From NCBI GenBank assembly GCA_036274195.1, contig DASUGD010000070.1, forward strand, positions 1 to 14,285: a stretch of 14,285 bases of DNA, read 5' to 3'. This DNA comes from JAJKIV01 sp036274195 (GTDB lineage: Bacteria; Gemmatimonadota; Gemmatimonadetes; Gemmatimonadales; Gemmatimonadaceae). The position numbers and the translations under genes were made by a program. The notes under the pieces were generated by a model. That model did no database searches. It was not told the origin of the DNA and worked only from the letters and a program-made list of their open reading frames with translations. Below are positions 1 through 5,283 of this stretch, one piece after another (the first letter of the stretch is position 1; each line of letters begins with the position of its first letter).

Positions 1-1
1 C

Positions 2-406
2 GTTGCGGATGATGTCCCGTACAACGTCCAGCGGATCGCCTACGTGGCGTGGGAGCTCCTGCGCGTGGAGCCGGACGCGCCGCTCACCGTGGAGGTCGTG
101 GAGCGGGCGCGGACGACGATCATCACGCAGGAGCACCCGGCGTACGCACAGCTCTGGACGAGCCTAACGACGCCGCAGAAGAAGGTGCTGAAGGCGGTGA
201 TCCTCGAGGGTGGTGGGGGTCTCACGTCGGCCGACGTGCTCCGGCGGCACGGTGTGGCGGCGGCCACGATGCACAAGACACTCGGCGTTCTCGACGACAA
301 GGGGATCATCCGGGAGGACGAGGCGGAGGCGTCGCCGAGGTACAGGCTGGAGGATCCGTTCTTCGGTGCGTGGCTCAGGCACGTGCAGGAGTCCGGTCAT
401 GCCTAA
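2..406 (+). CDS. Archaeal-type AAA ATPase, C-terminal part (5' end outside window)
   Basis: The reading frame is already open at the first base and ends at TAA 404-406, so this is the last 134 codons of a gene that begins upstream; the GTG at 44 is internal. The residues VPYNVQRIAYVAWELL, about 6-21 from the edge, resemble the segment after the AAA core in archaeal-type ATPases (ATPase_2/COG1672 group). They are followed by a winged helix: TTPQKKVLKAVI, then LTSADVLRRHGVAAATMHKTLGVLDDKGII and RYRLEDPFFGAWLR. The P-loop itself lies outside the window, so ATP binding is inferred. Proteins of this group are P-loop ATPases with a DNA-binding-like winged helix; substrates are mostly unknown. No DUF234 nuclease-like tail follows, unlike the ATPase at 5284. 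It faces the protease at 473 tail to tail across a hairpin. Confidence 0.72.
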   Translation, partial: VADDVPYNVQRIAYVAWELLRVEPDAPLTVEVVERARTTIITQEHPAYAQLWTSLTTPQKKVLKAVILEGGGGLTSADVLRRHGVAAATMHKTLGVLDDKGIIREDEAEASPRYRLEDPFFGAWLRHVQESGHA

Positions 407-420
407 CGCCCCAGCACGAC

Positions 421-445
421 GGGCGACACCCGTTAGGTGCCGCCC
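421..445. terminator. Hairpin between two convergent genes
   Basis: A 10-pair stem with one A/C mismatch (421-430 with 436-445) closes a five-base CGTTA loop. It lies 15 bases after the stop of the left-edge ATPase and 28 bases beyond the stop of the protease on the other strand, so it can serve both. There is no T tract, so intrinsic termination is likely but not certain. The loop carries the recurring CGTTAGG word. Confidence 0.6.
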
Positions 446-472
446 GTGGAGTGCAACTGTTCTGCCGGATGG

Positions 473-1291
473 TTAGGGCGTCACGTACTGGCTCAGGAAC
501 CCCAGCGCCGTGGGCGTGTCGAGCCGCACGTCGACGGCGTAACCCTGGCAGCCGAAGTGTCGCACTGCGTCGTTGACGCCGACGATCGTGTTCGGGTCCC
601 CGTTGGCGAGGAACATGGGCCCGCCCGAATCACCAAAGCACACGCTCCCGTGGCTGCTCTCGCCCTCGGCACCGGAGAGCTTGATGAAACCTCCGACGAG
701 CGCCTGTATCTTGGCCGTCGTCACCTTGCGGACTCCGTCGAGACCGGAGGTCTGCATGCCGTGCAGACGACCCTCGCCGTAACCGACGACAAGTGCCCGG
801 TCGCGGGCCAACCCTCCCCGTTGGTAGAGCTCGCCCAGAAGGCCAAGGGTCGGAAGGTCGTACACGGGGATGCCGGTGGTAGAGCCCGCGGGCAGGATGA
901 TCACGCCGATGTCATCGTCGGTGGACGCGAATGCGGTCGTGGAGACAGCGAACGCCGAAATCGGCGGCAGCGGGATGACGTCCGGGACGAAGGAGACGTA
1001 GTAGACCGTACCGGGCCCGAGGAGGCAGTGCCCGGCGGTGAGCAGGACCGTCGGCGAGATGAGGCTCCCGCTGCAGAGGAAGTCGATGGTGCCCTCGCCG
1101 CCCTGGTCGATGAGGACGACGCCGACGCCGCCGTACGCGCTGCCGGTCGGCTGGCCGTTGGTGATGAGGTGCGGGCCATCGGGCACGCGGGCGGATGGTG
1201 CGGTGGGGGCGTTGGCGGAGGGATCGCTGCAGGCGAGCGCGGCGGCGAGCGAGGCGGGGAGTACGGCACGTACCAACTTCGCGTTAGGCAT
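473..1291 (-). CDS. Trypsin-like serine protease, predicted lipoprotein
   Basis: 272 residues, chymotrypsin-fold (peptidase S1) endopeptidase, predicted to be exported and lipid-anchored. The start at 1291 is chosen because GGAGG lies five bases before this ATG; a longer frame reaches 1321 but lacks that site. Residues 1-20 form a signal peptide ending ALAC-S, with Cys21 as the likely lipidated residue; the lipobox is slightly atypical because its -3 and -2 residues are A and L. The triad is visible: His88 in LLTAGHC, Asp127 in DDDIGVIIL and Ser222 in GDSGGPMF. The sequence before the first beta strand (ITNGQPTGSAYGGVGVVL) suggests a short propeptide. A weak TTGCTG-18-TAGATA promoter (1377-1348) lies upstream. 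The subtilase is upstream on the same strand, but a strong hairpin separates them, so they are probably independent transcription units. Substrate unknown. Confidence 0.9.
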   Translation of the reverse strand: MPNAKLVRAVLPASLAAALACSDPSANAPTAPSARVPDGPHLITNGQPTGSAYGGVGVVLIDQGGEGTIDFLCSGSLISPTVLLTAGHCLLGPGTVYYVSFVPDVIPLPPISAFAVSTTAFASTDDDIGVIILPAGSTTGIPVYDLPTLGLLGELYQRGGLARDRALVVGYGEGRLHGMQTSGLDGVRKVTTAKIQALVGGFIKLSGAEGESSHGSVCFGDSGGPMFLANGDPNTIVGVNDAVRHFGCQGYAVDVRLDTPTALGFLSQYVTP

Positions 1292-1327
1292 GGGTTCCTC
1301 CGTTGCAGTACGGCTGCGCACGATGGT

Positions 1328-1343
1328 GGGACGGCGTCGTCCC
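1328..1343. repeat. 16-bp near-palindrome upstream of the S1 protease gene
   Basis: GGGACGGCGTCGTCCC pairs with itself at every position except one G/T. It lies 37 bases upstream of the protease ATG, just downstream of the weak candidate -10. It could be an operator or a leader hairpin; nothing in the window identifies a cognate regulator. Confidence 0.4.
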
Positions 1344-1445
1344 GCGATATCTATGGTGCGGTGTGGCCGCGCAGCAACGTCAGCCGTTGGCCGGGGACCG
1401 AGAAGCAGTTAGAAGCGGTTCGCCGATAGCGCGCCGAGAGCATTA

Positions 1446-1475
1446 CGGGGGCGGCACCGTTAGGCGCCGCCCCCG
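1446..1475 (-). terminator. Strong hairpin terminator downstream of the subtilase
   Basis: A 13-position stem (1446-1458 with 1463-1475), paired except for a single A/C mismatch, closes a GTTA loop. It starts 11 bases beyond the subtilase stop codon. Its design, including the position of the A/C mismatch near the loop and the GTTAGG at the apex, matches the hairpin at 421-445. There is no T tract, as in many GC-rich genomes. Confidence 0.7.
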
Positions 1476-1485
1476 TCGATCGAGA

Positions 1486-3144
1486 CTAGAGGTAGCCCGC
1501 CTGTGCGCCCGCGATTACCTGGTTCACCGTCCGCAGCAACCCAGCGGCCGTGGCCGGCGTGAGCTGCTTACCCGACTGTGTCCGCACGCGCTCGGCGAAC
1601 AGACCGAGTACGGTCTTCGCGAGCTGAACGTTGCCCGCCTGAAGACTCGCGAGCGCCTGATTGAGGAGGATGACGTACGAGGTCGCGGAGTTGCCCGGAA
1701 GTCCCACCGTCCCCATGCGAGTCACGAGTCCGCGCAGCGCGGTGACCGCGGAATACGAGCAATCGATACGAGGGAACGACCGGCCATTCTTGGCATCGGT
1801 GACGGTGACCGGGCTCGTCTCGAGACGCGTCTCGATGGCGGCCGGAGTGAGCGCTTCCCCCGACTCGATGAGCAGCGCCGCGCAGCCGGCCGCGTGCGGT
1901 GACGCCGCGCTCGTACCGCCTGTCGCGGAAGTGAACGTGCCTCCGGCAAGAAAATCGGACGTGATCGACACACCCGGCGCGAAGATGTCCGTCGTGGCAT
2001 TGCTGTTCGAGAACGCCGCAACCACGTCGTCGTCGGTCGTCGCGCCAACCGACACGACGTTGCTGAGACACGCTGGTGCCGTCATCATCGTGCCGGAGCT
2101 GTTGTTCCCCGCCGCGGCAAATGCGATGACGCCCATCGAGCGAAGCGTGTTGATGGCCGCCGCGCCTGCCATCGTGAACGCCGTGGCGTTGTCGCACGCG
2201 CCCGCGAAGAGCGTGTTGGTGCCGAAGCTCATGTTGATCGCTCGCACCTGAAGCGTCGCGTTGTTCCTGATGAGATAGTCGAGTGCCGCGACGATCTCGC
2301 TGAACGCGTAGAAGCATCCGGAGAGGCTGCAGTTGTCCGTCACCTTGATGGCGACGATGCTGGCGGCCGGCGCGACGCCCGGAGCGCTCACGATCCCATT
2401 CGACGCAACGATCCCGGCCACAAACGAGCCGTGGCCCGCGTCGTCCTCCGCGGCGCCGGGGCCGACCTGTCGGTCGGTCCCGTTAGGGCAGAATCCGACT
2501 CCGGCGGGGCCGTCCGGATTTCCGAAGCACGCCTGGTGCACGACGGCGTCGGCGAGGTCCGGGTGGTCGGTATCGATTCCGCTGTCGAGAATGGCGACGA
2601 CGACGCCCTGCCCGAGATTGCCGACCTGGCGCCTCTCGTCCGCGGCGATGACATGGACGCTCGACGCGAGCTGGCCGGCACCGCCAACGTCGAGATCGAT
2701 GCGACGCACGTTCTGATCACCTGCAAGCGCGTGCACCGCTTCCTCGGAGCGGACATTCGCCGAGAACGCGGGTACGGACTCATACTGGCGAAGGGCGACG
2801 AGTGCTTCCGGTTTGACGCGGCCGATCGCGGACCGCTGTGCGGCTGCTACCCTGTCCCGCAGTCGAGCGAGGCCCGGGGGCGGGGGCACGCGGAGCCCGG
2901 CTTCCGGCGCAGTCGCGTCCGCACTGGTCGTCTCGAGCTCCGGCACCTGCAGCGCGATGACGAGGCGCGGGCTCCGACCGGCGCGGATCGCCTCGAGTAC
3001 CCCCGGGCCGATGCGTTCTTCCGGCTGGACCATGGCGTTCGGAGAAAGAGGCGGGACCGGTCCGGCGGCGTCTGGTACCCTGTCGCATGCGGCGACAGCG
3101 AGAACAAGGAGAATGGCGGCGAGGAAACGCGGGGAGCGGTTCAT
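1486..3144 (-). CDS. Subtilisin-like serine protease, predicted lipoprotein with inhibitor prodomain and FIMAH-like tail
   Basis: 552 residues from the ATG at 3144. This start gives a clean lipoprotein signal (MNRSPRFLAAILLVLAVAAC, lipid on Cys20); an in-frame start at 3249 would bury it behind 35 unlikely residues. Residues about 55-150 resemble an inhibitor I9 propeptide (RLVIALQVPE ... YESVPAFSANV ... VRRIDLD). The S8 catalytic domain follows: Asp187 in ILDSGIDTDHPDL, His238 in AGHGSFVAGI, oxyanion Asn347 in AAAGNNSSG and Ser412 in GGTSAASPHAAG. The last ~65 residues (LNQALASLQAGNVQLAKTVLGLF ... LTPATAAGLLRTVNQVI, discontinuous) look like a FIMAH-type helical domain found at the C-terminus of some secreted proteins. 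Several cysteines in the catalytic domain suggest disulphides outside the cytoplasm. Role: extracellular or cell-surface proteolysis; target unknown. No strong ribosome-binding site is visible. Confidence 0.92.
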   Translation of the reverse strand: MNRSPRFLAAILLVLAVAACDRVPDAAGPVPPLSPNAMVQPEERIGPGVLEAIRAGRSPRLVIALQVPELETTSADATAPEAGLRVPPPPGLARLRDRVAAAQRSAIGRVKPEALVALRQYESVPAFSANVRSEEAVHALAGDQNVRRIDLDVGGAGQLASSVHVIAADERRQVGNLGQGVVVAILDSGIDTDHPDLADAVVHQACFGNPDGPAGVGFCPNGTDRQVGPGAAEDDAGHGSFVAGIVASNGIVSAPGVAPAASIVAIKVTDNCSLSGCFYAFSEIVAALDYLIRNNATLQVRAINMSFGTNTLFAGACDNATAFTMAGAAAINTLRSMGVIAFAAAGNNSSGTMMTAPACLSNVVSVGATTDDDVVAAFSNSNATTDIFAPGVSITSDFLAGGTFTSATGGTSAASPHAAGCAALLIESGEALTPAAIETRLETSPVTVTDAKNGRSFPRIDCSYSAVTALRGLVTRMGTVGLPGNSATSYVILLNQALASLQAGNVQLAKTVLGLFAERVRTQSGKQLTPATAAGLLRTVNQVIAGAQAGYL

Positions 3145-3264
3145 TGGGCGGGTGCCTCGGGGAAGGGTTGGATCGGTCGCGTTCTGATCCGGCGGAGGCA
3201 TCCACCTTCGGACGCCGTTGCTCCCCCCACGCTGCGGCAGTGGCGTCACCCGTCCGAGTCCGCG

Positions 3265-3286
3265 GGCGTTATCGCGCGGTAACGCC
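3265..3286. repeat. 22-bp near-perfect palindrome in the gap before the subtilase
   Basis: The arms GGCGTTA and TAACGCC (3265-3271 and 3280-3286) continue inwards through TCGC/GCGG, so 10 of 11 positions pair. It lies between the Uma2 remnant at 3341-3485 and the subtilase start. The rest of 3145-3340 holds only an unlikely N-terminal extension of the subtilase. The palindrome could terminate the leftward transcript of the 462-residue gene or be an operator for the subtilase. Confidence 0.5.
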
Positions 3287-3340
3287 GCTCATTCCCGTCC
3301 TGTTGGTTCGACGATCCGGCTCCGAGCGCGCCTCGCGGTA

Positions 3341-3485
3341 CTACCTCGACCGCGAGAAGCAGACGGCCACCACCACATCCGCGGGCGCCATGAGTGCCTC
3401 ACCGATTCTGTGCGCGCGCACGTACGCCGTCGTCGGGGAGGGCGTGGACCATCTCCACGGTCCACTCAGTGGGCTGGGAGGGCAT
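3341..3485 (-). pseudogene. Uma2-family remnant (a): N-terminus joined to middle by an internal deletion
   Basis: From the ATG at 3485 the frame reads MPSQPTEWTVEMVHALPDDG, nearly the same N-terminus as the intact Uma2 genes ending at 7135 and 12057. After codon 20 it shifts frame. In the new frame (3424-3341) it reads YVRAHRIGEALMAPADVVV, matching YVRQHGIGEALMSPADVIV about 30-35 residues further on in the 12057 gene. A deletion of roughly 100 bases therefore removed the intervening part and broke the frame; everything after about residue 75 of the normal protein is also missing, so the catalytic D and E motifs are gone. It begins 8 bases after the stop of the 462-residue gene, and the usual Uma2 promoter is absent. 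Confidence 0.82.
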
Positions 3486-3493
3486 CGGCCGAA

Positions 3494-4882
3494 TCAGCGC
3501 CGGCGTTTCTTTTTGCCTTTCTTGCGCCCGCGAACCTTTCCCCCGGCCGCTCGTTCCCCTCCGCGCTCCGCCTGCGCCGACAGCGCCGCGAACCACTCCG
3601 CGAGCGCCTCGTCCACCGAGAAGTCATAGTACCTGACATCCGACCCCGGCCGCGGCAGGCGTGCCGCCATGTCGTCAGGCAGGTCCTCGGCCGCCACCTC
3701 CTCGCGCAGCCCGAGCTTGTCCAGCGCGTCCGTCATGAACTCCACGACCTCGCGCGCGGCGGCCGCCGACGACGCCGGCTTCGGTGAGGCCGGTGGCTTG
3801 CCGCCGAGCACGAGTGTCGAGATCAGCGCCTCGATGGCAATCGGCAACGGCATCGCACCCGCTACCCTCGTCAGGGCCTCCGCGAGCACCGCTGCCTCGT
3901 CCGGGCCACGCGGTACGTAGGAGATGGTGCCGGGCGAGCGCAGCCAGAGGTCGTTCTCGAACGGAATCAACCGGCCGATGACGAAATACCCCGGCTGCAC
4001 GCGAGCCTCCTCGTTATGCTCGTGCACGCGATGCGCGCGCCCGCCGCGCACGGAGCGCACCGTGATGTGACTCTCCTCGACTGTCTCCACGGCGAAGATG
4101 TCGAGGATGGACCCCAGGAGCCCGCGCGCGAGCCGCTGCTGGCGCGCGGGGATCTCGGCGAAGCGCTCGTCCAGGACGAGCGCTTCCATCACGGGCATGT
4201 CGAACGTCACGGTGTCGCGCTCGACGAGACTCCATTCCTGCTCGCGGACGTTGCGCGTGAACGCCATGCTTTCGCGGTCCAGTCCGCGACCGCCGACGCT
4301 CCATCGCGAGAAGTACCACGCGGACGCCATGCGCTCGTAGGCCAGCACTTCGTCGCCGAGCACGAACATCTCGGCGCGCTGGAACAGCCGGTCGAGGAGC
4401 CAGACATGCGCGGTGGCCCGAGGGATGGGGATGGAAGCGATCACGTCGCGACCGTCGCGGCCCGTGGCGAGGTGGCAATCGAGGTCGTGCTCGAGCCCGA
4501 CCTCGCGGATGATCGCGTCGGCGTCGCCGAGGGCAGCTTGGCGCTGCGCGGCGCTCACGTGGAACGACGCAGCGGCACGAGTCAGGGCCTCGAGCTCGTC
4601 AGGCGCTCCGCGGGTGAACTGCGACGGCCGGCCGCTGGCCGCAACCATTTCATCAATGAGCCCCAAGGCGAGGAGCCGGGTCGTCTGTGCTATCACCGCG
4701 CCTTCGGGTGCTTCAGCGGCAATCAGATCGATGGCGGCCGGGGCCGCGGCAGATCGAGGAACCGTCGAGCGCAGCGTGGCGAGGCCGGACACGATGGCGT
4801 CGAGCATGCTGGCCGGCAGGCCGTCGAGCGGCCACACACGGAGGTTGTTGTCAGGCGTCGTCGTCCGGGCCCTCTGGCTCAC
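3494..4882 (-). CDS. Hypothetical protein, 462 residues, lysine/arginine-rich C-terminus
   Basis: I do not recognise the family. The frame is long, and its codon pattern and composition look genuinely coding. The first ~100 residues are alanine-rich and helical in character. The middle contains aromatic and charged stretches (SAWYFSRWSVGGRGLDRESM near 195-215, GYFVIGRLIPFENDLWLRS near 305-325). The last 15 residues are almost entirely basic (KVRGRKKGKKKRRR), as in proteins that bind nucleic acid or ribosomes. No signal peptide or membrane segment is seen. The GTG at 4882 gives the longest frame, but the ATG at 4807 (MLDAIVSGLATL) is a serious alternative; neither has a clear ribosome-binding site. 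The GTG lies inside the small Uma2 chimera at 4851-4955, whose Uma2-type promoter may drive this gene. A Uma2 remnant also follows 8 bases after the stop. Confidence 0.75.
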   Translation of the reverse strand: MSQRARTTTPDNNLRVWPLDGLPASMLDAIVSGLATLRSTVPRSAAAPAAIDLIAAEAPEGAVIAQTTRLLALGLIDEMVAASGRPSQFTRGAPDELEALTRAAASFHVSAAQRQAALGDADAIIREVGLEHDLDCHLATGRDGRDVIASIPIPRATAHVWLLDRLFQRAEMFVLGDEVLAYERMASAWYFSRWSVGGRGLDRESMAFTRNVREQEWSLVERDTVTFDMPVMEALVLDERFAEIPARQQRLARGLLGSILDIFAVETVEESHITVRSVRGGRAHRVHEHNEEARVQPGYFVIGRLIPFENDLWLRSPGTISYVPRGPDEAAVLAEALTRVAGAMPLPIAIEALISTLVLGGKPPASPKPASSAAAAREVVEFMTDALDKLGLREEVAAEDLPDDMAARLPRPGSDVRYYDFSVDEALAEWFAALSAQAERGGERAAGGKVRGRKKGKKKRRR

Positions 4883-4955
4883 TGACCGAAGGGAGCTCGA
4901 CCCGCCGGTGGATCGCGTCGAGGGAAACCTCGGTGGGCTGGGCGGTCATGGCCAT
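4851..4955 (-). pseudogene. Uma2-family remnant (b): 34-codon head-to-tail chimera
   Basis: From the ATG at 4955 an intact 34-codon frame reads MAMTAQPTEV, the head of the 7135/12057-type Uma2 genes, directly followed by SLDAIHRRVELPSVSEPEGP, which resembles the extreme C-terminus of the other Uma2 type at 12896 (TLDEIYERVELPAVGEPEP). The whole nuclease domain is missing. The promoter upstream (4956-4985) is complete, so a peptide of 32-34 residues could still be made. Its end overlaps the GTG start of the 462-residue gene by 32 bases in another frame. It is called a pseudogene because neither Uma2 catalytic motif remains; a regulatory leader peptide cannot be excluded. Confidence 0.75.
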
Positions 4956-4985
4956 ACGATAGACACCTCGGCGCCGAGATAACAA
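4956..4985 (-). promoter_or_regulatory. Uma2-type promoter (copy b) with palindromic spacer
   Basis: On the minus strand TTGTTA (4985-4980), an 18-base spacer and TATCGT (4961-4956) fit a housekeeping -35/-10 pair. The spacer holds the perfect 12-bp palindrome CTCGGCGCCGAG (4967-4978). The predicted +1 falls on the second ATG (4949). The upstream segment 4986-5010, including CGAACATGCGCCGAGG, is shared with the other copies. Confidence 0.6.
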
Positions 4986-5044
4986 GCGAACATGCGCCGA
5001 GGGTAGCATGGCCGAGCGCTATTTCGCAGCGGGTCCCGAACGCA

Positions 5045-5170
5045 CTAGGTGATGCCGGTCGCACGCCGATGCTCCACGCGAACGTCGGGAACATCGGGGG
5101 CGACTCCGTCGAGCGCGCGCGCGACGGCCTCGGTGAGAAAGAGGTCGTAGAGTCCGCGGGGAAACGTCAT
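5045..5170 (-). pseudogene. Short fragment resembling the N-terminus of a DUF3427-type helicase
   Basis: The 41-codon frame from ATG 5170 to TAG 5045 begins MTFPRGLYDLFLTEAVARAL. The pattern PRGLY-x-L-hydrophobic-TEA-xx-RAL recalls the start of large PLD/DEAD helicases that end in DUF3427, whose N-termini read roughly GLYE-LLTEAL. This comparison is from memory. A full protein would be near 1,000 residues, so this would be a broken leftover; a small standalone gene is the alternative. Apart from this and the Uma2 promoter, the gap 4956-5283 contains only the operator array at 5214-5258; 5011-5044 and 5171-5213 show nothing. Confidence 0.35.
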
Positions 5171-5207
5171 TCGTAGCACCGAGGTGATGATGTGCGGCGA
5201 ACGCAAT

Positions 5208-5237
5208 CTGCCAACTATAGCATCGTGATGCTATAGT
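5208..5237 (+). promoter_or_regulatory. Candidate promoter of the DUF234 ATPase gene
   Basis: CTGCCA (5208-5213), an 18-base spacer and TATAGT (5232-5237, five of six consensus bases) predict a start near 5244 and a leader of about 40 bases. The inverted repeat 5214-5237 covers exactly the spacer and the -10 box, so a bound protein would block this promoter. Because the repeat is symmetric, TATAGT also occurs on the minus strand at 5219-5214 towards the helicase-like fragment. Confidence 0.5.
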
Positions 5238-5258
5238 ACCGTGATGCTAAAGTAGCAT
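5214..5258. repeat. AT-rich operator-like array of TAGCAT/ATGCTA half-sites
   Basis: ACTATAGCAT (5214-5223) and ATGCTATAGT (5228-5237) form a perfect 10-4-10 inverted repeat. From 5224, two 16-base direct units follow (5224-5239 and 5240-5255, two mismatches). ATGCTA (5244-5249) and TAGCAT (5253-5258) form a further 6-3-6 inverted repeat. Four half-sites in 45 bases, in an AT-rich island inside GC-rich DNA, look like a repressor-binding array for the ATPase gene. Confidence 0.65.
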
Positions 5259-5283
5259 GAACCGATTCCCTCCGTGACCAGGC

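Noticed and set aside
437..1429. 330-codon open frame on the plus strand
   Set aside because: It is antisense to the S1 protease, which has a complete triad, signal peptide and GGAGG site. The protein is Arg/Glu/Asp/Gly-rich with no domain, as expected for a shadow in GC-rich DNA.
2431..3282. 283-codon open frame on the plus strand
   Set aside because: Antisense to the subtilase prodomain and catalytic region; no recognisable motif.
4016..4885. 289-codon open frame on the plus strand opposite the 462-residue gene
   Set aside because: The plus-strand protein is His/Arg/Glu-rich without structure-like blocks. The minus-strand frame is longer and has a normal hydrophobic pattern. This is a judgement from composition, as neither family is recognised.
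5214..5258. CRISPR-like repeat
   Set aside because: The units are only 16 bases, directly adjacent with no spacers, and sit on a promoter; operator repeats explain them.
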